NCBI RefSeq assembly: GCF_002001085.1
Contig: NZ_MUNU01000007.1
Span: 1 to 64,000 of the forward strand
Origin: Rhodanobacter sp. B05
GTDB lineage: Bacteria > Pseudomonadota > Gammaproteobacteria > Xanthomonadales > Rhodanobacteraceae
DNA length: 64,000 nucleotides
Direction of reading: 5' to 3'
The stretch's first letter is position 1; every line of letters begins with the position of its first letter. The position numbers and the translations under genes were made by a program. This document shows, piece by piece, positions 24,837 through 33,359 of this stretch. The notes under the pieces were generated by a model, which saw only the letters and a list, made by a program, of their open reading frames with translations, had not been told where the DNA came from and searched no databases.

Positions 24837-25604
24837 ATGCACCGTCTTGCGATCGTCCTCGTCCTGCTGCTTGCCACCGTCGCCTGCCGGGCAGCGATTC
24901 CGGTCTACGGCTACCAGATCGTGCACGCCTACCCGCATGACACCTCGGCCTATACCGAGGGTTTGTTCTACAAGGACGGCTACCTCTACGAAAGCACCGG
25001 CGAAAAGGGCGCATCGAGCATACGCAAGGTGCAACTGGAGACCGGCAAGGTGCTGCAGCGGCACGAGGTGCCATCGCAGTATTTCGGGGAGGGCATCGTC
25101 GACTGGAACGGCCAGCTGGTCCAGTTGACGTGGCAGAGCGAGACCGGCTTCGTCTACGGCCTGGACGACTTCAAGTTGCGGCACACCTTCAGCTACCCCG
25201 GCGAAGGCTGGGCGCTGACCCGCAACAACCGCCATATCTACATGAGCGACGGTTCATCCGTGCTGCGCATCCTCGACCCCGATACGCTGGCCGCGATCGG
25301 CAGCATCATGGTGACGGCCGACGGCGTGCCGGTCACCAATCTCAACGAGCTGGAATGGGTCGATGGCGAGATCTACGCCAACATCTGGCTGACCAACCGC
25401 ATCGCACGCATCGATCCGGCGACCGGCCATGTCGTCGGCTGGATCGACCTGACCGGCCTGTTCGACGTGAACACGCTGCCGCGGCCCGTTGACGATGTAC
25501 TCAACGGCATTGCCTGGGATGCGCAGCACGATCGCCTGTTCGTCACCGGCAAGAACTGGCCGAAGCTGTTCGAGATCAAGCTGGTGAAGCGGGTTGCGCC
25601 ATAG
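24837..25604 (+). CDS. Secreted glutaminyl-peptide cyclotransferase (plant/bacterial type)
   Basis: This 255-residue protein has a signal peptide (about 1-19) followed by a five-bladed beta-propeller of the plant-type glutaminyl cyclase family. Landmarks are HDTSAYTEGLFY, YESTGEKGASS, YFGEGIVDW, QLTWQSE, SYPGEGWALT, SDGSS, NLNELEWVDG and NGIAWD, which match the conserved repeat of that family. These enzymes form N-terminal pyroglutamate on exported peptides. It lies 29 bp after dbpA in the same direction and converges with the diheme cytochrome gene. Confidence 0.9.
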   Translation: MHRLAIVLVLLLATVACRAAIPVYGYQIVHAYPHDTSAYTEGLFYKDGYLYESTGEKGASSIRKVQLETGKVLQRHEVPSQYFGEGIVDWNGQLVQLTWQSETGFVYGLDDFKLRHTFSYPGEGWALTRNNRHIYMSDGSSVLRILDPDTLAAIGSIMVTADGVPVTNLNELEWVDGEIYANIWLTNRIARIDPATGHVVGWIDLTGLFDVNTLPRPVDDVLNGIAWDAQHDRLFVTGKNWPKLFEIKLVKRVAP

Positions 25605-25631
25605 CGCCGCGCCACGCCGCATCGACCGACC

Positions 25632-26339
25632 TCACAACGTGCCGAGGTAAGTCGACAACGCCTGCACGTCGGCGTCGCCAAGTGTTTGCGTTACACCTTG
25701 CATCACCTTCGCATTGCTGCTGCCGGCACGCATGCCGCTCCTGTAATCGCCCAATTGCTTGGTCAGATAGAGTCCGGACTGGCCTCGAAGATAGGGGAAC
25801 GTGGCCCATGGGGGCTGTGGTGCGCTGCTCGGGTGCGGTTGCGGCCCCATTCCGGTCGGGCCGTGGCAACCCTGGCACGGCGGAATGCCTTGCGCGGGAT
25901 CGCCGGCCAGATACAACTGCGCACCGCGTGAACTCGCATCAGCCTGACCGGCCGGCTTCGGAGCCAGCGACGCGTAATAGCTGGCCAGGTCGCGCATGTC
26001 GGCGTCGCTCAACGCGGCAGCCTGGCCCGTCATCACCGGATCATTGCGCTGGCCGTCGTGGAATTCCTTCAACTGCGCGTAGAGATAGGTCGCCGACTGA
26101 CCGGCCAGGTTCGGAAAGGTCGGCGCGATCGCCACGCCCTGCGCACCATGGCAGGCCGCGCACACCGCGGCCTTGCCGGCACCGGCCTGGGCGTCGCCAC
26201 TGATCGGCTGCATCCGGCGCTGGTCGAGCAACTTGACCGGCGTTGCCGCGGCATCGGCTGCCGGCTGTTGTGCCACGCAGCCCATCGCCATGCTGCAACC
26301 AAACAGGAACACGCCAAGGAGGCTTGTGCGATTTGTCAT
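25632..26339 (-). CDS. Diheme c-type cytochrome of the electron-conduit operon
   Basis: This 235-residue exported cytochrome has two c4-like domains with CAACH (60-64) and CQGCH near residue 150. Each is followed by a FPNLAGQ- or FPYLRGQ-like segment and a YL-x-QL-x-(E/D)(F/Y) helix. The signal ends near GC (Cys21), so it may be a lipoprotein. It is the third gene of a leftward unit, 11 bp behind the MtrB-like gene, so it is likely the periplasmic carrier that exchanges electrons with the decaheme cytochrome. This is inferred from position and family. Confidence 0.9.
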   Translation of the reverse strand: MTNRTSLLGVFLFGCSMAMGCVAQQPAADAAATPVKLLDQRRMQPISGDAQAGAGKAAVCAACHGAQGVAIAPTFPNLAGQSATYLYAQLKEFHDGQRNDPVMTGQAAALSDADMRDLASYYASLAPKPAGQADASSRGAQLYLAGDPAQGIPPCQGCHGPTGMGPQPHPSSAPQPPWATFPYLRGQSGLYLTKQLGDYRSGMRAGSSNAKVMQGVTQTLGDADVQALSTYLGTL

Positions 26340-26350
26340 CCGGGCGCTCC

Positions 26351-28966
26351 TCACAACTTCAAGTTCAACATGACGCCGACCAGGCTCACGCTGTAGTGCA
26401 GCTGGCCGCCCTTGTCGGTGTAGAGGCGATGGTCGTAGCTGAGCGTGTTGTCGAGCCCGGCGTAGTGCCAGTCGCTGAACGCGCCGGTTTCGTAGCGACC
26501 GTACAGGCGCACGCCGACGTTGCGGTTGACGCGGAAGCTCAGGCCCAGGTCGAGCGTATTGGTGCGGTACTTGTTGTCCGGAAAACCGGCCTCGGCCGCG
26601 GCCACGCCGGCAGGATCACGATAGGCCAGTGCACCGATGCTGGCATAGGTGTAGCCGACATGCCCGAACGAGCCGGTGTAGTTGTAGCTGATATCGGCGC
26701 GTGCGCGGCCGAAGTCGTGACTGAAGCTCAGGCCCGCGTTGCGATTGCTCTCGCGATCGAACTCCCACCACTGGTTCGCGTACGGATACAGCGGCCCACC
26801 GAGGTTCGGATTGGTCTGGCCGATCGTGCCGAGGCCGGCGCCGTTGTCGGGCGCATCCGAATCGCCGACGTTGGAGATGCCCATGCGCGAGCCCTCCACA
26901 CCGAGATAGGCGTTCATCGTGGTCGCCGGTGTCGGCTGCCAGTCCCACTGCACGGTGGCGCCGGTGGTGTTGGTGGTCTGCCGGCCGATCAGGGCATCGT
27001 AGTTGTCACGATTGCCGTAGAACGTGGCCGACAACGTGGCCGACTCGCCCCATGGATAGGTGACGATCGCGCGCGCCTTGCTCTCGGTGCGATTGGACAG
27101 GTCGTATTTGCGCATGTCGGCTACCGTGTGCGCCGGCAGACCGGTGGCCGGATCGACGAAACCCGGCAGCGACTCGGAGAAGAACTGCGCGTACGGATCG
27201 TAGTTGTACTTGTCGCCGTCGCGTTTGGCGTACTCCCAGCTCAGCCGCACGGTGGCGCCGATGACATCGCGACTGACCCAGTCGAACTTGATGCGCTGGT
27301 CATCGACGCGCTTGCGCTCGCGATACTTCGGCTGGTTGTGATCGTAGGTGTAGGTGACGCCGAGCGAAGTCTTGCGGCCGAGCTGCCAGTCGCTGCCCAG
27401 TTCGAAGATGCTGTCGGTGTACCCAAACGGATTGTTGCGCACGGTGACGTTGGACGACCAGTACAGCGGGTTGGTCGGGTCGAAGATGCCGGTCTCACCC
27501 GGCACCACGCTGCCCTGCGAGCCGTTCTCGGAGATGTAGCCGTACTGGCCGGTGAGCGGGTTGTAGGCGAGATAGCGGGTCTTGTCGTCCTCGCGATACC
27601 AGCGCAGGCCGGCATGCCAGCCGAACGCCGGCGCAGGCTGGAAGGTAACCCGTGCATCGAACAGGCCGGTGTCGATGCGCGCGTTCGCGTTCTGCCGCGA
27701 TAGTGCCGCGGTAGTGTTCCAGTTCGCGCACTGGAAGGTGTAGTTCACCGGCGGTGCGATGAAGATGCCGCCGGTGCCGGTGCAGGCGGTCGGCGGCAGC
27801 AGCGCCGCGTTCTGGCGCATCGTGCCCCACGCGCCGGCCACGGTGAACTGGCCGTTCCCTTTCAGTTCGCGCGACAGATCCAGCCGGATGTTGTGGTAGT
27901 CGTTATCCGGCTCCAGCGAGAACTGACCGTCCTTGATGTCGGCCACCTGCGGTGTGCCGACCACGTTATACAGCGCGAACGGGTTTTCGAAGTCCAGATG
28001 GTCCTTGTGGTTGCGGAAGAACGAGCCGTTGTAGGTGGCGAGGAAGTGCCAGAGCTTGCCGACGTTGCGCACGCTGAGGTTGATGTCGGTGGTGCGGAAG
28101 TCGATCGGCCGCACCGTTTCCAGCACGCCACCGTTGTCGGGGAACGGGAAGTTGAAGAACATCGAGCCGCCCCACAGGCGGGTGCCGGTGCGCTTCTCGT
28201 TGGTGATCGCGGCCGAGCCGATCCAGTTGCGGTAGAGCACGCCTTCGTAGCTCAGGCCGCTGCGCGTGCGGGTGAGGCCGATGCTGCGCCGTGGCGTGGC
28301 GGCTGATACCGCAGCGACCTGCGCCGGCGTGCTGGCACCGGCGACCAGCGATGACGGCAGGGTCAGGTCGGTGCTGCCTACACCGTTCCAGATCGGGTAC
28401 GCGCTGGTCGATACCGTGTGTGGCATGTCGCGATAGAAACCTTCGACCCGGTAGCTGCCGTAACGACCGCCGCGCAGACGGTAAAACTGGTCGTCACCGC
28501 TGATCCGGCTGCCGCGCAGATCCACATAGCTGCCGGTCTTGCGGTTATTGAAGTCGAGCGCGAACAGGCCAAGCACCGCACCGCTCTTCCAGTCGTCGTA
28601 CTGGCGGAAATATTCTGCGTTGCGATCACCACCGACGTGCAGGTAGCCGAACTCCAGCAGGCCGCTGTAGGTCCAGTCACCCTGTCCGACCGGCTTGCCG
28701 GCATCGATCAGCAGTGGATACGGATACAGTGCGCCGGTGGGTGTGCGCAGCATGCCGGCGTGCAGGTAGGACATGCCGTCCGGGTCGGCCGGATACAGCA
28801 TCGGCGTCCAGCCGCGCGGGTCGAGCCCGTTGCCGTATTGCATGTCGCCCACGCGCATGGTGCCGCTGGTGTCACCCGCCAGCGCGCCCTGCGTGCCGAA
28901 CAGCCCGCACAGCAGAGCGAGCGCCAAAGTACTCAGCGTCGTGCGATTCCCTTTCAGCGCAAGCAT
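26351..28966 (-). CDS. MtrB/PioB-family outer-membrane beta-barrel (decaheme-associated porin)
   Basis: This 871-residue barrel protein has a signal peptide (about 1-30). The family-specific N-terminal region is [28 protein letters not shown] (landmark at about 88-115), [15 protein letters not shown] and [23 protein letters not shown]. Many amphipathic strands follow to the C-terminus. MtrB/PioB barrels wrap an MtrA-type decaheme cytochrome and let electrons cross the outer membrane. The mature N-terminus lacks the CxxC seen in Shewanella MtrB. It lies 12 bp after the decaheme gene on the same strand, the usual MtrA-MtrB order. Confidence 0.92.
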   Translation of the reverse strand: MLALKGNRTTLSTLALALLCGLFGTQGALAGDTSGTMRVGDMQYGNGLDPRGWTPMLYPADPDGMSYLHAGMLRTPTGALYPYPLLIDAGKPVGQGDWTYSGLLEFGYLHVGGDRNAEYFRQYDDWKSGAVLGLFALDFNNRKTGSYVDLRGSRISGDDQFYRLRGGRYGSYRVEGFYRDMPHTVSTSAYPIWNGVGSTDLTLPSSLVAGASTPAQVAAVSAATPRRSIGLTRTRSGLSYEGVLYRNWIGSAAITNEKRTGTRLWGGSMFFNFPFPDNGGVLETVRPIDFRTTDINLSVRNVGKLWHFLATYNGSFFRNHKDHLDFENPFALYNVVGTPQVADIKDGQFSLEPDNDYHNIRLDLSRELKGNGQFTVAGAWGTMRQNAALLPPTACTGTGGIFIAPPVNYTFQCANWNTTAALSRQNANARIDTGLFDARVTFQPAPAFGWHAGLRWYREDDKTRYLAYNPLTGQYGYISENGSQGSVVPGETGIFDPTNPLYWSSNVTVRNNPFGYTDSIFELGSDWQLGRKTSLGVTYTYDHNQPKYRERKRVDDQRIKFDWVSRDVIGATVRLSWEYAKRDGDKYNYDPYAQFFSESLPGFVDPATGLPAHTVADMRKYDLSNRTESKARAIVTYPWGESATLSATFYGNRDNYDALIGRQTTNTTGATVQWDWQPTPATTMNAYLGVEGSRMGISNVGDSDAPDNGAGLGTIGQTNPNLGGPLYPYANQWWEFDRESNRNAGLSFSHDFGRARADISYNYTGSFGHVGYTYASIGALAYRDPAGVAAAEAGFPDNKYRTNTLDLGLSFRVNRNVGVRLYGRYETGAFSDWHYAGLDNTLSYDHRLYTDKGGQLHYSVSLVGVMLNLKL

Positions 28967-28978
28967 CGTCCGCCTCCG

Positions 28979-30112
28979 TCACTCGTGGAACTTCGGTCCG
29001 GAAGGATTGTTCGAGCCGTGGATATTGCTGTGGCAACTCAGGCAGCCGCGCCCGATCAGCCGCTCGTCCGGATGCGGGCCGTTGGCGAGTCCGGCCGCAC
29101 TCTGCAGATCATTCGGGTGACGCGTCATGGTGTGGCACTGCTGGCACAGCATCGGGATCGGCGCGACCAGCAGGGTCTGCTGGTTGGAACCGTGCACGTC
29201 GTGGCAGTTGAGGCAGTTCGCGCGTACCGGCGCGTGTTCGAACAGGAACGGCCCGCGCTTCTCGGCGTGGCAGGTGTAGCAGGTCTCGTTGACCGTATCG
29301 GTCTTCAGCAGCGGCTTGGTGATGCTGCCGTGCGGATTGTGGCAATCGGTGCAGGCGATCTGCCCTTCCGGCAACGGCATGTGCGAGCGGCGGTTGAACT
29401 TGGCGCGGATGTCCTGGTGGCAGGTCGCGCAGACCTCGTTGATCGACGACTTCGCCAGCACGCCTTCGGGCGACAACTTGGCCATCGGGTTGTGGCAGTC
29501 GGTACAGGACAGGCCGCGGTTCTGGTGGATCGAACCGATCCAGTGCTGTCGCGCGCCGCCGGCATGGCAACTCAGGCAGACGCCGGCCTGCACCTGCGGC
29601 GAGGTTTTCGCGTCATGCGTGAACGCGATGATCGAACCTGGCGCAGTGGGATTCTTGGCATGCTCGGAGCCCGGGCCGTGGCAGCTTTCGCAGGCGGCTT
29701 GCGGACCACTGTTCGCCGCACCGGCACGGAACGCGCCGACGTGCAGGCTGTGCGAGGCCTGCACGTTTTCCTGCGAATGACAGGCCACGCAGGTCTTCGC
29801 TCCCACCGCATCGGCATTTGGCGCCAGCGGGTTGACCGGTATCGAGGCCGCGTCGAACGGGGTGGCCTGGCTGTCGTCCACCGGCGCCAGGTGCGGATTG
29901 TTGGCGCGGGCCGCGTGGGCGCCCATGTCAGTGGCCGGCAGCATCTTTGCGATGTCGCTCTGGCTGAGCCCGCTGGACGGACTGTGCGAGGCATCGGTCG
30001 GCGACGTCGCGGCGGCTTGCTGGGCCTGCGCGTCGTGGGAACCCAGCACCATCCCGCCGGCGCCCAGCACGACGCAAATCGAGGCCGCAAGAAACAACGA
30101 AATCACACGCAT
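28979..30112 (-). CDS. DmsE/MtrA-family decaheme c-type cytochrome
   Basis: This 377-residue exported cytochrome has a signal peptide (about 1-31), a 90-residue Ser/Ala/Pro-rich leader and exactly ten CxxCH heme sites: CVACH, CESCH, CLSCH, CTDCH, CATCH, CTDCH, CYTCH, CLNCH, CQQCH and CLSCH. The CTDCHNPHG and C-x2-CH-x2-HG spacing is that of the DmsE/MtrA/PioA family. It would form the heme wire inside the MtrB-like barrel encoded 12 bp downstream. The ATG at 30112 has AAGGGG 9-10 nt upstream. Fe(II) oxidation inward or metal reduction outward are both possible; the sequence does not decide. Confidence 0.95.
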   Translation of the reverse strand: MRVISLFLAASICVVLGAGGMVLGSHDAQAQQAAATSPTDASHSPSSGLSQSDIAKMLPATDMGAHAARANNPHLAPVDDSQATPFDAASIPVNPLAPNADAVGAKTCVACHSQENVQASHSLHVGAFRAGAANSGPQAACESCHGPGSEHAKNPTAPGSIIAFTHDAKTSPQVQAGVCLSCHAGGARQHWIGSIHQNRGLSCTDCHNPMAKLSPEGVLAKSSINEVCATCHQDIRAKFNRRSHMPLPEGQIACTDCHNPHGSITKPLLKTDTVNETCYTCHAEKRGPFLFEHAPVRANCLNCHDVHGSNQQTLLVAPIPMLCQQCHTMTRHPNDLQSAAGLANGPHPDERLIGRGCLSCHSNIHGSNNPSGPKFHE

Positions 30113-30134
30113 GGCTTGAAGCCCCTTGGCTAGC

Positions 30135-30227
30135 GTGAATACTGCAAAGCGATCGGCCGGTCCGCCCTCGCTCGGCACGCACCCCCTCAGTGCATCCGGC
30201 CTTGTCCCATGACGGAGGAGTATTCAC
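30135..30227. promoter_or_regulatory. Inverted 9-mers in the divergent LysR / decaheme region
   Basis: GTGAATACT at 30135-30143 and its exact reverse complement AGTATTCAC at 30219-30227 lie 75 bp apart in the 254-bp divergent gap. They are AT-rich against a GC-rich background. They could be two half-sites for the neighbouring LysR-type regulator, but a pair of this size can also arise by chance, so this is weak. Confidence 0.25.
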
Positions 30228-30366
30228 CTTGGATCGCGGGATTGATAAGCCCTGTGCATTGCGTTGAATGTCCACGATCGAAGAACAATCCATCAGGATT
30301 GCGCATCGCAGCAAGACATTGCGCCGTACTGCGCTAGCCTGTCCGGACACCTCGCAAGGACTTGCC

Positions 30367-31329
30367 GTGCAGGATCTCACCGACATCTACTATTTCGTGC
30401 AGGTGGTCGAACTGGGCTCGTTCACAGCGGCCAGCAAGGCGCTGGGCGTGGCCAAGTCGCAGCTCAGTTTCCGGGTGGCGCGACTGGAGGCCAGTCTCGA
30501 CGTGCGGCTGATCCAGCGCACCACCCGCCGCTCGCACGTCAGCGAGATCGGCCGCCGCTATTACGAACAATGCCGGCTGCTGCTGGCCGCCGCCGAGCAG
30601 ACCCAGCGCGTGATCGACGAAGCCCAGGCGGCGCCGCGCGGACGCATCCACGTGGCCTGCCCGGTGTTGTTCGCGCAGCTATTGCTGGCGCCGATCCTGG
30701 TCAATTTTCTGCGGCAGCACCCGGACGTGCAGGTCGACCTCGACATCTGCCACCACCAGGTCGACGTGATCGCCGGCGGCTACGACATCGCGTTCCGGGT
30801 GCGCGATTCGATCAAGGATTCCAGCCTGGTGATGCGCAGCTACGGCATGGATCCGCAGATCCTGGTAGCCAGCCCCGAGCTGCTGCTGCGCCAGGGCCGG
30901 CCGACCCAGCCGATCGAGCTCAAGCGGCTTGCCAGCCTCGGTGTGATCAACGCCGAGGGGCGGCATTTCTGGCACTTGCAGGCCGCCGACGGCCGCACCC
31001 AGCAGGTCGAACATCATCCGAGCCTGGTCAGCGACGACCTGCAGGTGCTGTACCAGGCGGTGATCGGCGGCGTCGGCATGGCGCAACTGCCGCAGTTCGT
31101 CTGCCGCGAACCGATTGCCGAGGGGCGGCTGGTGCCGCTGCTGCCGGCATGGTCGCTGCCACCGGGCAACGTGCACGCGGTGTATCCGTCGCGCCACGGG
31201 CATACGCCGGCGCTGCGCTGCTTCATCGACTTCGTGGCGCAACGCATGCCGCAGGTATTGCGCCGCACGCAGCAGGGCCTGCTGGCCGAAAACGCGCGAC
31301 CGGTACAGGAACAACGCGCCTTCGGCTAG
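30367..31329 (+). CDS. LysR-family transcriptional regulator
   Basis: This 320-residue regulator has an N-terminal winged HTH (DIYYFVQVVELGSFTAASKALGV, landmark residues 5-27, then SQLSFRVARLEASLDVRL) and a C-terminal periplasmic-binding-like effector domain. The GTG at 30367 was chosen because AAGGA lies 6 nt upstream and the HTH then starts at the usual position; an in-frame ATG at 30268 would add 33 residues not found in the family. It is divergent from the decaheme/porin/cytochrome operon, the usual position for a LysR regulator of its neighbour. Its stop overlaps the convergent flavoprotein stop. Confidence 0.9.
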   Translation: MQDLTDIYYFVQVVELGSFTAASKALGVAKSQLSFRVARLEASLDVRLIQRTTRRSHVSEIGRRYYEQCRLLLAAAEQTQRVIDEAQAAPRGRIHVACPVLFAQLLLAPILVNFLRQHPDVQVDLDICHHQVDVIAGGYDIAFRVRDSIKDSSLVMRSYGMDPQILVASPELLLRQGRPTQPIELKRLASLGVINAEGRHFWHLQAADGRTQQVEHHPSLVSDDLQVLYQAVIGGVGMAQLPQFVCREPIAEGRLVPLLPAWSLPPGNVHAVYPSRHGHTPALRCFIDFVAQRMPQVLRRTQQGLLAENARPVQEQRAFG

Positions 31330-32573
31330 GCCGCCGACCGCGCCGCCAGCCAGTGTGCGACGCCATGGCCGGCAATTCGTCCGCTGGCAAAGCAGGCGGT
31401 GAGCAGGTAGCCGCCGGTGGGCGCCTCCCAGTCCAGCATTTCGCCCGCGCAGAACACGCCGGGGCGATCACGCAACATCAGGTACTTGTCCAGTGCCTCC
31501 AGCCGCACGCCACCGGCGGTGCTGATCGCCTCGGTCACCGGCCGCGGTGCGCGCAGGCGCAGCGGTAGCGCCTTGAGTTGCATGGCAAGGGCAAAGGGAT
31601 CGGCCAGCGCAGGCTTGTCGACAAGCTCGAACACCAGCGCACATTTGGCCGCATCCAGCCCGGCGCGGCGACGCAGCCAGTCGCCGAGGCTGTGCTTGCC
31701 ACGCGGCGCCGCAAGGCGCTCGGCCAGCGCCGGCTGCGTGTAACCGGGCACCAGGTCCAGCTTCAGCAAGGCCTCGCCGCGTTCGGAAATCTGTTCGCGC
31801 AACTCGGCGCCGATCGCGTAGACCAGGCTGCCCTCGATGCCGTATTCGCTGAGCACGAACTCGCCCTGACGCGCGTGCGCCACGCCGTGCCGGTCGTGCC
31901 AGTGCGCCACCACCGGCTTCAACGGCGCGCCGGCGAAGCGGCTGCGCAGAAGCTCGCTCCAGTCCAGCTCAAAGCCGCAATTGGCCGGCTGCAGCGCTGC
32001 GACATCCACACCAGCGCGCGTCAGTGGTGCCACCCAACCGCCATTCGAACCCAGCTGCGGCCAGCTTGCTCCACCCAGTGCGAGCACGACCGCGTCGACA
32101 GGCAGCGCGCGCTCACCGTGCGGCGTGGCGAAATGCAGCGTGTCGTGCGCCTGCCAGCCCAGCCAGCGATGGTGCATGTGGAACTCCACACCGGATTCGC
32201 GCAGGCGCCGCACCCATCGACGCAACAGCGGCGCTGCCTTCATGTCGACCGGAAAGACCCGCCCGGAGCTGCCGACGAAGGTCTCCACGCCAAGCCCGCG
32301 TGCCCATTCCCGCAACGACTGCGCGTCGAACGCAGCGAGCCAGCGTGCGATCTCGGCCTGACGCGCACCGAATCGCTCCACGAAGCGCGCCGGTGCCTCC
32401 GCATGGGTCAGGTTCAAGCCGCCTTTGCCGGCCAACAGAAACTTGCGGCCCACCGAGCCCATCGCATCGTACAGATCCACGCGCATGCCAGCCGCGCAGG
32501 CGGTCTCGGCAGCCATGAGGCCGGCGGGACCACCCCCGACAATGGCGAGTCGTGGTGGCGGAACGCGTGTCAT
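31326..32573 (-). CDS. BaiN/YhiN-type FAD-dependent flavoprotein (HI0933 family)
   Basis: This 415-residue flavoprotein has the FAD motif AIVGGGPAGLMAA (about 9-21) and the family signature GRKFLLAGKGGLNLTH (about 43-58). A C-terminal FCAGEMLDWEAPTGGYLL segment (about 380-397) carries the second FAD-contact region. It belongs to the HI0933/TIGR03862 group of putative reductases with unknown natural substrate. The ATG at 32573 starts right before the FAD strand; the open frame continues upstream without a better start. It converges with the LysR gene, and their stop codons share bases. Confidence 0.87.
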   Translation of the reverse strand: MTRVPPPRLAIVGGGPAGLMAAETACAAGMRVDLYDAMGSVGRKFLLAGKGGLNLTHAEAPARFVERFGARQAEIARWLAAFDAQSLREWARGLGVETFVGSSGRVFPVDMKAAPLLRRWVRRLRESGVEFHMHHRWLGWQAHDTLHFATPHGERALPVDAVVLALGGASWPQLGSNGGWVAPLTRAGVDVAALQPANCGFELDWSELLRSRFAGAPLKPVVAHWHDRHGVAHARQGEFVLSEYGIEGSLVYAIGAELREQISERGEALLKLDLVPGYTQPALAERLAAPRGKHSLGDWLRRRAGLDAAKCALVFELVDKPALADPFALAMQLKALPLRLRAPRPVTEAISTAGGVRLEALDKYLMLRDRPGVFCAGEMLDWEAPTGGYLLTACFASGRIAGHGVAHWLAARSAA

Positions 32574-33359
32574 CCGCCCATGGTCGCATGCGCCCGCATG
32601 CCCTCGCTGCAGTGATACCTGCGCCTGCCGACGGCGGCGAAGTCGCCAACGGGGTCCGGCGCCTGAATTGAAGCTGACCGACGATGGCAAAAAGGGTGGC
32701 GCGACCGTCACGGCGGATTCGCCGCCAGGGCGACAGCTCAACAATATATTGCGACTACAAACAGCATATTTTGTCACGCCGTAATTTCATTCGGCATGAC
32801 CGAATATGTCCTGTTCCAATAAATCTGGCGCGATTTTGCGCGGATACATAATCGCCAAGTTCATGCGCGAAAAATCGGGCTGTCGCGGTAGATTTCGTAC
32901 CGGATGCCTGCGACCGAGGGGGGTTTGTCCGGCCGCCCGGTGGCTGTTGCACAGGTGTCGCGCGAGCCTCCATCATCGTGCGGAAATCGCAATTAATTGC
33001 GCCATCGCCGAGCGAATCGGACGCCCCGATCCGATGTGACGCAAATCACTCCGGGCCGGAAAAAGTCCTATTGACCGTTTTGCGGCCGCCGCCATAACGT
33101 CGAACAGTTCGCCAATCGGGAGCTTGGCGAACGATCCTGTCACGGGGCCATGCGAACAGCCTGGTCCACAGCCGTCACAAGACAAAATGCCCGCATGCTG
33201 GTCCTCAGGGATTTACCGGGGGAGGGTCAACCGAAGCGGGTACGGGATCGCCGGTCAGTTCAAGAAACCACGGGTGCCGTGTCTGTCCACGGCATTTCAT
33301 TCATGGGGCACGCATGGCCTCAGGGCCTCGTTTTGCCTTGAAAACTTCGGGAGCTACAA
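32574..33359. other. 786-bp non-coding region with AT-rich pocket, before the S53 protease
   Basis: No convincing gene is present; short open frames here have no ribosome site or family look. The stretch 32735-32880 is much more AT-rich than its surroundings and holds two palindromes, CAATATATTG (32742-32751) and ATTCGG with CCGAAT around a 5-nt centre (32789-32805). A later hairpin has arms TGCCGTG (33275-33281) and CACGGCA (33288-33294). The protease therefore probably has a long regulated leader or upstream control region. Confidence 0.55.
32789..32805. promoter_or_regulatory. Palindrome in AT-rich pocket, candidate operator
   Basis: ATTCGG (32789-32794), centre CATGA, then CCGAAT (32800-32805) form a perfect 6-bp inverted repeat in the AT-rich stretch upstream of both the flavoprotein (leftward) and the S53 protease (rightward). 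The form suits a dimeric regulator, but no matching regulator is known to me. Confidence 0.35.

Noticed and set aside
32806-33039. Possible 77-residue gene in the gap before the S53 protease
   Set aside because: No ribosome site, composition unlike a folded protein, and no family resemblance.
33180-33359. Riboswitch (cyclic-di-GMP type) in the protease leader
   Set aside because: The conserved GEMM core segments could not be found; only short GC hairpins are present.
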